Below, piece after piece: positions 20,586 to 29,267 of a stretch of DNA of 64,000 bases. Position 1 is the stretch's first letter. The number at the start of each line of letters is the position of its first letter. A program made the translations under genes and the position numbers. Below the pieces are notes generated by a model that worked only from the letters and a program-made list of their open reading frames with translations, was not told where the DNA came from and did no database searches. Source of the stretch: Pseudolysinimonas kribbensis (GTDB lineage Bacteria > Actinomycetota > Actinomycetes > Actinomycetales > Microbacteriaceae); the NCBI RefSeq assembly GCF_030161895.1, contig NZ_BSVB01000001.1, forward strand, positions 1,550,001 through 1,614,000, written 5' to 3'.

Positions 20586-20870
20586 ATGACAGACACCGTC
20601 GTCCACGACGAAGCCCACGACCGGTACGTGCTCGAACGCGACGGCGCCGAGATCGGCACATCGATCTACGAACTCGGCGACGGCATGATCCGGGTCCTGC
20701 ACACCGAGGTCGACGAGAGCCTGCAGGAGCACGGCCTCGGCTCGGCACTCGTCAAGGGGATGCTCGACGACATCCGGAGCCACAGCGACCGCCGGCTGGT
20801 GCCGGTGTGCCCGTTCGTGCGCGGCTATCTCGCGCGTCACGCGGAGTACCGCGACCTGATGTCGCGCTGA
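20586..20870 (+). CDS. GNAT-like N-acetyltransferase, small YjdJ/CG10062-type
   Basis: A 94-residue protein with the pattern DRYVLERDGAEIGTSIYEL, VLHTEVDESLQEHGLGSALVKGMLDDI and VPVCPFVRGYLARHAEY. This is the compact acetyltransferase fold (GCN5-related, Acetyltransf_CG family), with acetyl-CoA bound at the HGLGSAL turn. The substrate is unknown. It starts only 24 bases from the divergent peptidase, with TAGCGT about eight bases before the ATG, a leaderless-type arrangement. Confidence 0.85.
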   Translation: MTDTVVHDEAHDRYVLERDGAEIGTSIYELGDGMIRVLHTEVDESLQEHGLGSALVKGMLDDIRSHSDRRLVPVCPFVRGYLARHAEYRDLMSR

Positions 20871-20904
20871 CCCGGCGCGCAGGATGCCGACCTATGCTGT
20901 CGCC

Positions 20905-21180
20905 GTGGACTGGCTGATCTTCGGCGGCATCGTCGTCGTTCTGGTGCTGCTGGGCGTGCTCGCGCAGTACAAGGGCTGGATCGACCTCTCCGCCAAGAAC
21001 TCCGGCAAGGGCCGCGCGATGGGCGGCGCGGGCATGATGGCCGTCGACGAGGTCTTCCACCCGACCGCGTACGAGGCCCGGCTCGATCAGGACCGGCAGA
21101 CCTCGATGCCGGCGCCGGCTCCGGTTGCGGGCGACGGCGACCGCGACGTGTACAAGGGCAACGTCAAGATCGAGCTCTGA
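20905..21180 (+). CDS. Small single-pass membrane protein of unknown function
   Basis: I do not recognise this gene. From GTG at 20905 it encodes about 91 residues: one membrane helix (WLIFGGIVVVLVLLGVLAQY), a Gly-rich segment (SGKGRAMGGAGMMAVDEVFHPTAYEAR) and an acidic tail ending DVYKGNVKIEL. TATGCT lies seven bases before the GTG, so a leaderless start is likelier than ATG at 20884. It lies 34 bases after the acetyltransferase on the same strand. Confidence 0.65.
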   Translation: MDWLIFGGIVVVLVLLGVLAQYKGWIDLSAKNSGKGRAMGGAGMMAVDEVFHPTAYEARLDQDRQTSMPAPAPVAGDGDRDVYKGNVKIEL

Positions 21181-21208
21181 GGCCTCCCTACGCCGCTGCT
21201 CGACCCGC

Positions 21209-22258
21209 TCACGGCACGCGGGTGATCCAGCCCGGCGTCGCGAACTTCGTGCGGACGAGCTCCTCGGCCGCCGCGAGCTCCTCCGGGCGCAGCTCGTCGT
21301 CGTGCAACCCGTGCAGGGCGCGGAACGTGTCGACCATCCGCTCGATGACCGCCTCGCGCGGCAGGCCGGTCTGACTGCGCAGCGGGTCGACCCTCTTGTT
21401 CGCCGACTTGGTGCCTTTGTCGCTCATCTTCTCGCGGCCGATGCGCAGCACCTGCACCATCTTGTCGCCGTCCATGTCGTAGCTCATGGTCACGTGGTGC
21501 AGCACGCCGCCGTTGCCGAGCCGCTTCTGCGCGGCGCCGCCGATCTTGCCGCTGGGGCTCGCGATGTCGTTCAGCGGCTGGTACGTCGCATCGATCCCGA
21601 GCGACTTGAGTGCTTCGATGGTCCACTCGTCGAGGAACGCATAGCTGTCGGCGAACGTCATGCCCTGCACGAGCTCGATGGGCGCGTAGAGCGAATAGGT
21701 GACGGCCGACCCCGGCTCGATGAACATCGCGCCGCCGCCGCTGATCCGCCGGACGACCTCGAACCCGTAGCGGTCGGCGTTGTCCTGATCGACCTCGTTT
21801 CGCACCGACTGGAAGCTGCCGATCACGACGGCGGGCGACGCCCACTCCCAGATCCGCAGCGTCGGCTTGCGGGTGCCGGCCCCGACCTCCTCGGTGAGCA
21901 CCTCGTCGAGGGCGAGGTGCATCATCGGGCTGAGCGGCCCCGGGTGCAGCAGCTGCCATTCGTAGTCCTCCCACGACGTGGCGCGCTGCAGGGCTCGGCG
22001 CACCGCGGTCGCGACGGCGTCGGGGGAGAAGCCGAGCAGCACCGCGCCCTCCGGGAGCGCACGCTGGATCGTCGCGGCGAGAGTGCGTCCGTCGGTCTCG
22101 GCCGGCATCCCGTTGACCGCGCCGTCGATCGCGGCGAGCGCCTCGTCGGGCTCGAGGAAGAAGTCGCCGGCGAGCCGGAAGTTCCGGATCACGCCCCCGT
22201 CGACATCGAGATCGACCACCACGAGCTTGCCGCCGGGCACCTTGTACTCACCGTGCAT
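21209..22258 (-). CDS. Lipoate-protein ligase A family protein with N-terminal accessory domain
   Basis: Attaches lipoate (or transfers lipoyl/octanoyl groups) to 2-oxoacid dehydrogenase and GcvH domains. The N-terminal third (GEYKVPGGKLVVVDLDVDGG...) is the accessory domain usually found at the C-terminus of LplA or as separate LplB. The ligase core follows with HLALDEVL, the lipoyl-AMP-binding RRISGGGAMFIEPG, and the catalytic lysine region GKIGGAAQKRL. The length is 349 residues. It follows the lipase gene on the same strand, with a strong inverted repeat between them. Confidence 0.88.
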   Translation of the reverse strand: MHGEYKVPGGKLVVVDLDVDGGVIRNFRLAGDFFLEPDEALAAIDGAVNGMPAETDGRTLAATIQRALPEGAVLLGFSPDAVATAVRRALQRATSWEDYEWQLLHPGPLSPMMHLALDEVLTEEVGAGTRKPTLRIWEWASPAVVIGSFQSVRNEVDQDNADRYGFEVVRRISGGGAMFIEPGSAVTYSLYAPIELVQGMTFADSYAFLDEWTIEALKSLGIDATYQPLNDIASPSGKIGGAAQKRLGNGGVLHHVTMSYDMDGDKMVQVLRIGREKMSDKGTKSANKRVDPLRSQTGLPREAVIERMVDTFRALHGLHDDELRPEELAAAEELVRTKFATPGWITRVP

Positions 22259-22267
22259 GCGTTCAGC

Positions 22268-23194
22268 CTATGAGCCCGCGCCTGGCCAAAAACGCCCAGT
22301 GATTCGCCGACTCAGTGGGCGTTTTTGGCCAAGCGGGCGGAGCCACTCGACGAGGTCGGCGATGACCTCGGCTCGGGTCGTCTCGTTGTAGACCTCGTGG
22401 CGGGCACCCTCGTAGAGCTCGAGGGTGACGTCGGTGAGACCGCCGCGACGGCGGTAGGCCTGAGCGAGCAGGGTCGCGCTGCGCGGGCCGCCGAGCGCGT
22501 CGTCGGTGCCGACCTGGATGAGCAGCGGCAGGTCCCGGGCGAGCCTGCGCGGGGTGCCGAGCAGCCGCAGCGCGTCGAGCAGGCCGTAGAGCTGAATGGT
22601 GCGCGCCTCGAACGTGAGCGGGTCGTCGCGGAACCGGGTGGCGACCGCGGGGTCGCGGCTCAGCCATTCCGCGCCGGTGCCGCCCGGCATCCGGAACCGC
22701 TTGTTCAGGTCGCCCGAGTTCATGTGACGGAACGTGCGGTACGCGGTGCCGCTCAGCACCGCGCCGTCCCACGGGGTCGCGTCGTCGTTCAGCAGCATCT
22801 GCGCGAACAGCGACCCCATGCTGTGCCCGAGCAGCACGAGTGGCAGCGCCCCGTGCTCCGCCCGCACGTCGGCCGTGAAGCTCCGGATGCCCGCGATCGT
22901 CGCGCGCACGCCGCCCGGTCCGAGCCGGCCGAGCTTCGAGACGTCGCCGCCCCACTGCCCCAGCCCCGTCGCCCCGTGCCCGCGGTAGTCGAGTGCGCGC
23001 ACGGTGTAGCCGGCCGCGACCAGGTCGCGCGCGAGCGGTTCGTACCGCGTCGCGTACTCGCCGAGGCCGTGCAGCAGCTCGACGATCCCGCGCGGCTGCG
23101 CCGCATCCCAGCGCCAGGTGTGGATCTGCACGCCCTCGGCGTCGGTGAACGTCGCCTCGACCGCGGTCGTCTGTGCTTTCCCGCTCTGGGACAT
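22268..23194 (-). CDS. Alpha/beta hydrolase, monoacylglycerol lipase-like
   Basis: The protein shows the oxyanion segment VELLHGLGEYATRYEP, the ALDYRGHGATG strand, the nucleophile elbow LLGHSMGSLFAQ, the Asp in LIQVGTDDALGG, and His in LYEGARHEVYNET. This is the serine lipase (Hydrolase_4) family acting on monoacylglycerols or similar esters. The normal C-terminus is probably near 22310: the last 15 residues (RPLSRRITGRFWPGAGS) run through an inverted repeat and look non-native. The start ATG is at 23194. Confidence 0.85.
   Translation of the reverse strand: MSQSGKAQTTAVEATFTDAEGVQIHTWRWDAAQPRGIVELLHGLGEYATRYEPLARDLVAAGYTVRALDYRGHGATGLGQWGGDVSKLGRLGPGGVRATIAGIRSFTADVRAEHGALPLVLLGHSMGSLFAQMLLNDDATPWDGAVLSGTAYRTFRHMNSGDLNKRFRMPGGTGAEWLSRDPAVATRFRDDPLTFEARTIQLYGLLDALRLLGTPRRLARDLPLLIQVGTDDALGGPRSATLLAQAYRRRGGLTDVTLELYEGARHEVYNETTRAEVIADLVEWLRPLGQKRPLSRRITGRFWPGAGS
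22283..22331. terminator. Perfect 16-bp inverted repeat, terminator-like, between lipase and lipoate ligase genes
   Basis: TGGCCAAAAACGCCCA (22283-22298) and TGGGCGTTTTTGGCCA (22316-22331) are exact reverse complements separated by 17 bases. The A5/T5 blocks inside the stem make it an unusual actinobacterial hairpin. It overlaps the 3' end of the lipase frame as sequenced. Its role as terminator or attenuator is inferred. Confidence 0.6.
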
Positions 23195-23234
23195 GCCCGA
23201 ATCCTAGGAGCGCGCGGGCCTCCACGACCGAGCG

Positions 23235-23247
23235 TTAGCGTCGCTAA
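23235..23247. promoter_or_regulatory. MarR operator, perfect palindrome
   Basis: TTAGCG-T-CGCTAA is a 6+1+6 perfect inverted repeat in the gap between the lipase gene and the MarR gene. The motif GTTAGC recurs inverted as GCTAAC at 23256-23261, over the likely -10 region. This is consistent with autorepression by the adjacent MarR protein. Confidence 0.65.
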
Positions 23248-23265
23248 TGAGCTAGGCTAACGGTT

Positions 23266-23685
23266 GTGGCTGCGCGACTGGATGACGACGAGCTGCGCCT
23301 CGTCGTGCAGCGGGTGGCCCGGCGCATCCGCAACAACCGCCAGGACGAGGGCATGAGCGACTCGCAGCTCGGCGTGCTGTTCCGGCTCGAGAGGGGCGGC
23401 GACGCGTCGCCGAGCGCCCTCGCCGACCACGAGCGGGTCTCACCGCCCTCGATGAACCGCACCCTCAACGGGCTTGAGGGCCGCGGGCTGGTGCGACGCG
23501 AGCCGTCCGCCGACGACGCGCGCAAGGTCGTCGTGTCGATCACCGACGCGGGCCGCGAGCTCATCCGTGAGACGCGTCGGCTGCGCACCGCGTGGTTCAG
23601 CCGGCAGGTCTCCGCGCTGAGCCGTGAGGAGCGGGCGGCGCTGGAGGCGGTGGTCCCGATCCTGCGCAGGATCGCGGACGCATGA
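23266..23685 (+). CDS. MarR-family transcriptional regulator
   Basis: A 139-residue winged-helix protein. SDSQLGVLFRLERGGDASPSALADHERVSPPSMNRTLNGLEGRGLVRREPSADDARKV contains the recognition helix and the DxR wing motif (DARK), and long dimerisation helices flank it. It lies 25 bases before an MFS exporter gene, the usual arrangement for a drug- or phenolic-responsive repressor of efflux. GTG at 23266 follows a -10-like TAGGCTAAC by about seven bases. Confidence 0.9.
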   Translation: MAARLDDDELRLVVQRVARRIRNNRQDEGMSDSQLGVLFRLERGGDASPSALADHERVSPPSMNRTLNGLEGRGLVRREPSADDARKVVVSITDAGRELIRETRRLRTAWFSRQVSALSREERAALEAVVPILRRIADA

Positions 23686-23710
23686 GCGCCCGGATCGCGA
23701 CGGTACGGCG

Positions 23711-25027
23711 ATGAGTTCGGCATTCCGCTCCCTGGGCGTCTTCAACTACCGCGTCTGGTTCGCCGGCGCGACCGTCTCCAACATCGGCACCTGGATGCAG
23801 CGCACGGCCCAGGACTGGATCGTCCTGACGATGCTGACCAAGAACGACGCGACGGCCGTGGGCTTCACGATGGCCCTGCAGTTCGCCCCGCAGCTGCTGC
23901 TGACCCCCATCACCGGCCTCGCGGCCGACCGCCTCGACCGGCGGAGGCTGATGATGGCCACGCAGGGGACGATGGGGGCGCTGGGGCTCGCGCTCGGCAT
24001 CCTCACCGTCACCGGCACGGTGCAGCTGTGGATGGTCTACGCCTTCGCCCTCCTACTGGGATGCGCATCCGCGTTCGACGCACCGGTGCGGCAGACCTTC
24101 GTCTCGAGTCTCGTGCCGCCGAGGCTGCTCTCCAACGCGGTCGGCCTCAACTCGATGTCGTTCAACAGCGCGCGGCTCATCGGCCCCGCGGCGGCGGGCC
24201 TGCTCACCGCGGCGGTGGGCGCCGGCTGGGTGTTCCTGATCAACGCGATCACGTTCGCGGCGACGGTCGGCGCGCTCTTCCTGTTCCGTCGCAGCGAGCT
24301 GCTCCCGCATCGACGCGTCGCGCGCGCCCGAGGCCAGGTCCGCGAGGGGCTGGGCTACGTGCGACGGCGAAGCGACCTGCTGCTGGTGTTCACGATGGTG
24401 TTCCTGATGGGCACGATCGGCATGAATTTCGCGATCTACTCGTCGACGATGGCGAGCGTCGCGTTCCACCAGGGGGCCGAGACGTTCGGCCTGCTCTCCT
24501 CGGCCTTCGCCGTCGGGTCGGTGATCGGGTCGCTCTTCGCAGCCCGGCGCGAACGCCCGCGGCTGCGCTCGATCACCCTCGGGGGCGCCGGCTTCGGCTT
24601 CGCCCTCATCGCCGCCGCGTGCATGCCCACGTACTGGTCGTTCGCCCTCGTCCTGCCGCTCGTGGGGGTCTCCGCGATCACCATGATGAACAACGCGAAC
24701 GCCTATGTGCAGACGACGACGGACCCGGCGCTGCGCGGTCGCGTCATGTCGCTCTACATGGCGATCGTCATGGGCGGCACGCCGATCGGCGCGCCGCTCA
24801 TCGGCGCCATCGCGAACGCGTTCGGCCCGCGCTGGAGCCTCGTCGCCGGCGCGTTCGGCGGGCTCATCCCCGCCGCGATCGCCGCCGCGTGGTGGATCCG
24901 GCGGCGCAACGTGCGGCTCGGGTGGGATGCCGGCCGTCGCTGGCCGCTCGTGCTGCGGCGCGGCATCGACGTGGAGGTCGCGACCGAGTCGATCGCGATC
25001 GAGGAGGCCGAGGCCCAGAAGGGCTGA
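23711..25027 (+). CDS. MFS transporter (MFS_3/EntS-like efflux family)
   Basis: A 438-residue polytopic protein beginning SSAFRSLGVFNYRVWFAGATVSNIGTWMQRTAQDW, the typical start of MFS_3 exporters. It has the GLAADRLDRRRLM loop between helices 2 and 3 and a second half starting TDPALRGRVMSLYMAIVMGGTPIGAPL. Twelve hydrophobic segments can be traced. It is probably an exporter controlled by the preceding MarR gene. The substrate is unknown. Confidence 0.87.
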   Translation: MSSAFRSLGVFNYRVWFAGATVSNIGTWMQRTAQDWIVLTMLTKNDATAVGFTMALQFAPQLLLTPITGLAADRLDRRRLMMATQGTMGALGLALGILTVTGTVQLWMVYAFALLLGCASAFDAPVRQTFVSSLVPPRLLSNAVGLNSMSFNSARLIGPAAAGLLTAAVGAGWVFLINAITFAATVGALFLFRRSELLPHRRVARARGQVREGLGYVRRRSDLLLVFTMVFLMGTIGMNFAIYSSTMASVAFHQGAETFGLLSSAFAVGSVIGSLFAARRERPRLRSITLGGAGFGFALIAAACMPTYWSFALVLPLVGVSAITMMNNANAYVQTTTDPALRGRVMSLYMAIVMGGTPIGAPLIGAIANAFGPRWSLVAGAFGGLIPAAIAAAWWIRRRNVRLGWDAGRRWPLVLRRGIDVEVATESIAIEEAEAQKG

Positions 25028-25105
25028 GCACCCCGCGCCTTTGCGCGCTCGTCGCCGACCCGCTGTGCGTCGTCGCCCCGTTGGAGGAACCCCTAGCGTG
25101 GACTC

Positions 25106-26356
25106 GTGAGCTCCATCGCCGGCTCGACCTGGTCGGGCACCCATCGTTTCGCCGCGCCGCGCCTCGTCGAGGCCCGATCGATCGAGGAGGTGCAGCGGGT
25201 CGTCGCCGCCGGCGGGCCGATGCGCGCGCTCGGCACCCGGCACTCGTTCAACGATCTCGCCGACACGGAGGGCACCCTCGTCACGGTCACGGGGATCGAC
25301 CCCGACATCCGGATCGACGCCGACGCGGGCACCGTCACGGCCGGCGCCGGCATCCGGTACGCCGAGGTCGCGGCCGCGGTGGGCGAGGCCGGCTGGGCGC
25401 TGCACAACCTGGGATCGCTGCCGCACATCTCGATCGGCGGCGCGACCGCGACCGGCACCCACGGCTCCGGCGACCGCAACGGCAACCTGTCGACCGCCAT
25501 CCGCGCGATCGAGTACGTCGATCACCGCGGCGAGCTCGTCACGGCCCGCCGCGGCGATCCGGACTTCGAGGCCCTGCCGGTGGGCCTGGGCGCCTACGGC
25601 ATCGTCGTGCGGCTCACCCTCGACCTCCAGCCCGGCTACCTCGTGCGGCAGGACGTGTACGCGGGCCTGCCGTGGAGCACCGTCCTGTCCGACCTCGATT
25701 CCGTGACCGGGGCCGGCTACAGCGTGAGCCTGTTCACCCGCGACTGGGCCGGCGAGACCGTGCCGATGGCGTGGGTCAAGCGCCGCCTCGATGTGGATGG
25801 CGTGCCCGACGCCTGGCTCGGCGCCCATCGCCGCGCCGAGCAGGTTCCGATCTTCGACCTCCCGGACCCCAACGTCACGCTGCAGGGCCGGCTCGGACCC
25901 TGGTATGAGGGCCTGCCGCATTTCCGCGTCGATTCGACACCGAGCGCGGGCGCCGAGATCCAGAGCGAATGGTTCGTCGGCCGCGGCGACGCCCCGGCGG
26001 CGATCGAGGCGGTGCAGGCGGTCGCGGGCCGCATCGCACCGGTGCTGCAGGTGAGCGAGATCCGCACCATCGCCGCCGACGAGCTCTGGCTGAGCGAGGC
26101 GTACCAGCGCGACAGCGTCGCCCTGCACTTCACCTGGGCCGACGACGCGGAGGGCGTCGCGCGCGCGGTCGACGTGGTCGAGGAGGCCATCGCGCCGTTC
26201 GGCGCCCGCCCGCACTGGGGCAAGGTGCACCACTTCGACGCCGCCGCGATCGCACGCGTGGTGCCGCGCGCAGCGGACGCCCGGCGGGTGTTCGAGCGCC
26301 TGGATCCCGACGGCGTGTTCGCCGGCCCCGCGCTGCGGCGGCTCGGGCTGCGCTGA
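25106..26356 (+). CDS. FAD-linked alditol oxidase (xylitol/sorbitol oxidase-like, VAO family)
   Basis: The N-terminal FAD-binding PCMH domain has RALGTRHSFNDLADTEGTLV (with the flavinylation-site His), LPHISIGGATATGTHGSGDRNGNLSTAI and GLGAYGIVVRLTLDLQP. The C-terminal ALO domain ends RPHWGKVHHFDAAAI. The length of 416 residues matches Streptomyces alditol oxidase (about 418). Such enzymes oxidise xylitol or sorbitol at C1 with O2, releasing H2O2. A related role with another sugar alcohol or aldonolactone is possible. Confidence 0.87.
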   Translation: MSSIAGSTWSGTHRFAAPRLVEARSIEEVQRVVAAGGPMRALGTRHSFNDLADTEGTLVTVTGIDPDIRIDADAGTVTAGAGIRYAEVAAAVGEAGWALHNLGSLPHISIGGATATGTHGSGDRNGNLSTAIRAIEYVDHRGELVTARRGDPDFEALPVGLGAYGIVVRLTLDLQPGYLVRQDVYAGLPWSTVLSDLDSVTGAGYSVSLFTRDWAGETVPMAWVKRRLDVDGVPDAWLGAHRRAEQVPIFDLPDPNVTLQGRLGPWYEGLPHFRVDSTPSAGAEIQSEWFVGRGDAPAAIEAVQAVAGRIAPVLQVSEIRTIAADELWLSEAYQRDSVALHFTWADDAEGVARAVDVVEEAIAPFGARPHWGKVHHFDAAAIARVVPRAADARRVFERLDPDGVFAGPALRRLGLR

Positions 26357-26357
26357 G

Positions 26358-27398
26358 TCAGGCGAAGCGGAGGCCGAGGCCGAGCGACGGACCGCCCGAG
26401 ACCCAGCCGTCCTCGACAAGGACGCCCGTCGGCGCGGTGAGGGCTCCCAGGTCGGCGAATCGCGCCTCCTCGACGTCCTCGACCCACGCCGTGCCTGGCA
26501 GGGCGAACGCGAGCTGCGCCGAGAGCTCCGGCAGCAGGTGCGGCGCGAGCTCGACCCCGCGCTCCCGGGCGAGCTCGGCGATCTCGAGGAACGGCGTGAT
26601 GCCGCCCACGCGCACGACGTTCGGCTGCACGATCGCGGCGGCGCCGGCGTCGAGCACGTCGCGGAACCGGTACAGCGTGTGCAGGTTCTCGCCCTGGGCG
26701 ATCGGGATCGAGGTGCGCCGCGCGAGCTCCGCGTAGCCGCTCGTGTCGTCGGCTCGCAGGGGCTCCTCGAGCCACCGGATGCCGAAGCGCTCGATCGCCG
26801 CGGCCGCGTCGGTCGCCCGGGCGAGATCCCATCGCTGATTCGCGTCCACCATGAGGGCGCGATCCGGTCCCAGCACCTCGCGCACGGCGGCGATGCGGTC
26901 CACGTCCTCCGCGAGGTCCGGCTTGCCGATCTTGATCTTCACCGCCCGGAACCCCTGGCCGACCCAGCGCCGCGCCTGCGCGACGAGGTCCTCGAGCGGG
27001 TAGTGCAGATTCACCCCGCTCCCGTAGGCGGGCAGCCTGTCGTGCCGGCGGCCGAGCAGCTCGGGAAGCCCGACGCCCGCCCGTCGCGCGCGCAGATCCC
27101 AGACGGCGAGATCGAGTCCTGCGAGGGCGATCGTGGTGACTCCTGCGCCGCCCGCCTCGTGCACGCGCTCCCAGCACGAGCGCCAGAGCGCCGCATCGAT
27201 CGGCCGGCCGACGGCGAAGGGCGCGACGTCGTCCTCCAGCAGCGCCTGCACGGCGCGCAGCCCGATCGTGGGCGTCCACGAGAAGCCGTGACCGACCGCG
27301 CCGTGCTCGTCCCGCACGTCGACCACGACGACACCGACCTCGCGCACGTCGTCGCCCCACGGACGGGTCAGCGGGATGCGGACCACGCGGGTGCGCAC
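26358..27398 (-). CDS. Enolase-superfamily sugar-acid dehydratase (mandelate racemase/muconate lactonizing family)
   Basis: The barrel residues are all visible: KIKIGKPD (KxK), metal ligands in LMVDANQRWD, EEPL and IAQGENLHT, and the His base in APHLLPELSAQLAF. The pattern GYAELARRTSIPIAQGEN resembles talarate/galactarate and related sugar-acid dehydratases, and the KdgD gene next to it supports dehydration of a hexarate or its lactone. The family is sure and the substrate is not. The start is uncertain: GTG at 27398 is used here, and GTG at 27386, with GGGAGG nine bases upstream, is equally good. Confidence 0.85.
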   Translation of the reverse strand: MRTRVVRIPLTRPWGDDVREVGVVVVDVRDEHGAVGHGFSWTPTIGLRAVQALLEDDVAPFAVGRPIDAALWRSCWERVHEAGGAGVTTIALAGLDLAVWDLRARRAGVGLPELLGRRHDRLPAYGSGVNLHYPLEDLVAQARRWVGQGFRAVKIKIGKPDLAEDVDRIAAVREVLGPDRALMVDANQRWDLARATDAAAAIERFGIRWLEEPLRADDTSGYAELARRTSIPIAQGENLHTLYRFRDVLDAGAAAIVQPNVVRVGGITPFLEIAELARERGVELAPHLLPELSAQLAFALPGTAWVEDVEEARFADLGALTAPTGVLVEDGWVSGGPSLGLGLRFA

Positions 27399-27453
27399 CT
27401 CCCGCAGGAGGGGGCCGGGCTCGCCCCCGCGAGCGGATCCGCGGGACTCCGGA

Positions 27454-28363
27454 TCACGCCGCGAGCTCCCGCCCCCGACGCAGGAGCGCGCCGAGCCGAT
27501 CGAGCTGCGGCGGTGCCGGATCGACGAGGGGGGCCGCACGGATCCCACCGGTCGGCCCTGCAGGCGAAGCCCCGCCTTGATGAGCGAGACGGCGAAGCCC
27601 GGCGTCTCGTCGCGCAGCGCGACCAGGGGCGAGTAGAAGCCGTCGAGCAGCCGGTCGCGCGCGGCGGTGTCGCCCGCGCGATCCGCCCGGAAGTAGGCCG
27701 TCGCGATGTCGGGCGCCATCGCGAACACCGCCGAGGAGTAACGGGGAACGCCGATCGCCGCGTATGCGGACTGGCTCATCTCGGCCGTCAGGAGGCCGTT
27801 GAAGAACAGCAGCTCCCGACCCGCGGCACGCGCCTCGAGCACCATCCGCTGCATGAGCGCGACGTCGCCGACGCCGTCCTTGAGACCGACCACGGTCGGC
27901 AGCTCGAGCAGGGCGCGCAGCGAGACCGGCGTGAACTGCGCGGCGCCGCGGTGATAGACGATGAGGGGCAACGCCGTCGCGCGCGCGATCGCGGCCACAT
28001 AGGCGATGAGGCCGGCCTGCGGCCCCTGCACGAGATACGGGGGCATGACGAGAAGACCGTCGGCTCCGAGCTCCTCGGCCGTGCGTGCGACGTCGAGCGC
28101 GTGACCGAGGGGGCCGCCGACCCCCGCGATGAGAGGTGCCCGGCCGGCGATCCCCGCGCGCGCCGCCCGGACGACGGCCGCGTACTCCGTGAGTCCGAGG
28201 GCATGGAACTCGCCGGTGCCGCATCCGGCGAACACGCCGGCGGCGCCGTGGTCCACCCCTCCCGCACCAGGTCCTCGGCGAGCGAGGGCACGACCCGGTC
28301 CGCCTCGTCGAAGGGGGTGACGGGGAAGAACAGCACCCCTTCACCGAAACTCAGCTCACGCAA
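27454..28363 (-). CDS. 5-dehydro-4-deoxyglucarate dehydratase (KdgD-like, DHDPS family)
   Basis: Converts 5-keto-4-deoxy-D-glucarate to 2-oxoglutarate semialdehyde with loss of water and CO2. It begins LRELSFGEGVLFFPVTPFDEADRV (TTG start overlapping the upstream stop). The family marks are GVFAGCGTGEFHAL, the Tyr in LIVYHRGAAQFTP, and the Schiff-base Lys in VVGLKDGVGDVALM. Frames break near 28257 (CACCCCTC needs one more base) and 27531 (C-run), after which it ends LVDPAPPQLDRLGALLRRGRELAA. It shares an operon with the uronate-dehydrogenase-like and enolase-superfamily genes. Confidence 0.88.
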
Positions 28364-29267
28364 CGCCGGCCTCCGTCTCCCGCTCGGCGAGCTGGTCCCG
28401 CCAGAGGCGCGTCGCACGCCAGCCGAGCACCTCTTCGGCCAGCCGGCTGCTGAACACCGCATCGGCGTCTCCGAGGTGGCGTGCCTGATCGGCGACCTCC
28501 GGCACCAGGCGCGCCAGCGCCTGCCCGACGGGCTCACGGACGAGCGAATCCGGAGCGCCGACGAAGAACACGCCGCCGTTCGGCACCGACGCCGCCTGGC
28601 GCAGCCAGGACAGCACGAAGTCCCCGCCGTCGCGCGCGTCGAGATAGTTGAACAGCGACACCGCCGCCAGCTCCGGATCGGCGAGCCGCTCGGCGATCGT
28701 GTGCCCCTGCTGGGTGGGCGTCCCCGCCCACTCCTCCGGCGCGATCACGTAGCACGGGCGGAATGCGGCGATCCGCAGCCGGTCGCCGTGCTGGCGCACC
28801 GTCATCGCGACCAGCGACTCGATGGCGGCCTTCGACAGCGCGTAGCCGTTCCAGGGCGCGACCGGATGCCGTTCATCGATCGGCAGCACGCTCGGCACCC
28901 ATCCCGTCGGGCTTCCGTACCCGATCACGGTCGGGCTGCTCGCGAGCAGCAGGGACGGCACGCCGATCTCGAGCGCCGCCTCGCGCATGACCCAGGCGAG
29001 GGTCGTGTTGACGGCGAAGATCTGCGGGTCGGGCAGGCTGAACGGCACCGCGATCGCGGCCAGGTGGACGATCCCGTCGGGACGGATGTCGGCGACCGCG
29101 TCGAGCGCGGCGCCGGGGACGAGCAGGTCGACCTGCCGCTGCTCCGCGCGCAGCCCGGCCACCGGGGACCGGTCGACCGAGACCACATCGTGCCCCGCCT
29201 CGGCGAGCACGTCCACGACGCTGCGACCGAGCCGGCCGGAGCCACCGGTCACGAGGTACCGGCTCAC
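28356..29267 (-). CDS. NAD-dependent epimerase/dehydratase family protein, possible uronate dehydrogenase
   Basis: A 303-residue extended short-chain dehydrogenase with the NAD motif VTGGSGRLGRSV, Asp32 for NAD binding, VHLAAIAVPF, and the Tyr142-xxx-Lys146 pair in NGYALSKAAIE. Uronate dehydrogenases, which oxidise glucuronate or galacturonate to the aldarolactone, belong to this group. The neighbouring enolase-type dehydratase and KdgD would complete that oxidative pathway. The C-terminus (RLAEEVLGWRATRLWRDQL) is less typical, so sugar-nucleotide or other sugar substrates remain possible. Confidence 0.75.
   Translation of the reverse strand: MSRYLVTGGSGRLGRSVVDVLAEAGHDVVSVDRSPVAGLRAEQRQVDLLVPGAALDAVADIRPDGIVHLAAIAVPFSLPDPQIFAVNTTLAWVMREAALEIGVPSLLLASSPTVIGYGSPTGWVPSVLPIDERHPVAPWNGYALSKAAIESLVAMTVRQHGDRLRIAAFRPCYVIAPEEWAGTPTQQGHTIAERLADPELAAVSLFNYLDARDGGDFVLSWLRQAASVPNGGVFFVGAPDSLVREPVGQALARLVPEVADQARHLGDADAVFSSRLAEEVLGWRATRLWRDQLAERETEAGVA

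Noticed and set aside
24053..26419. 788-residue minus-strand open frame
   Set aside because: It lies antisense to the MFS and alditol oxidase genes, whose motifs and codon pattern are clear, and it has no recognisable domain.
26358..28256. Apparent fusion of KdgD with the enolase-superfamily dehydratase
   Set aside because: A one-base loss in a C-run near 27531 removes the KdgD stop. With it restored, KdgD ends at 27454 and the dehydratase starts about 55 bases later.
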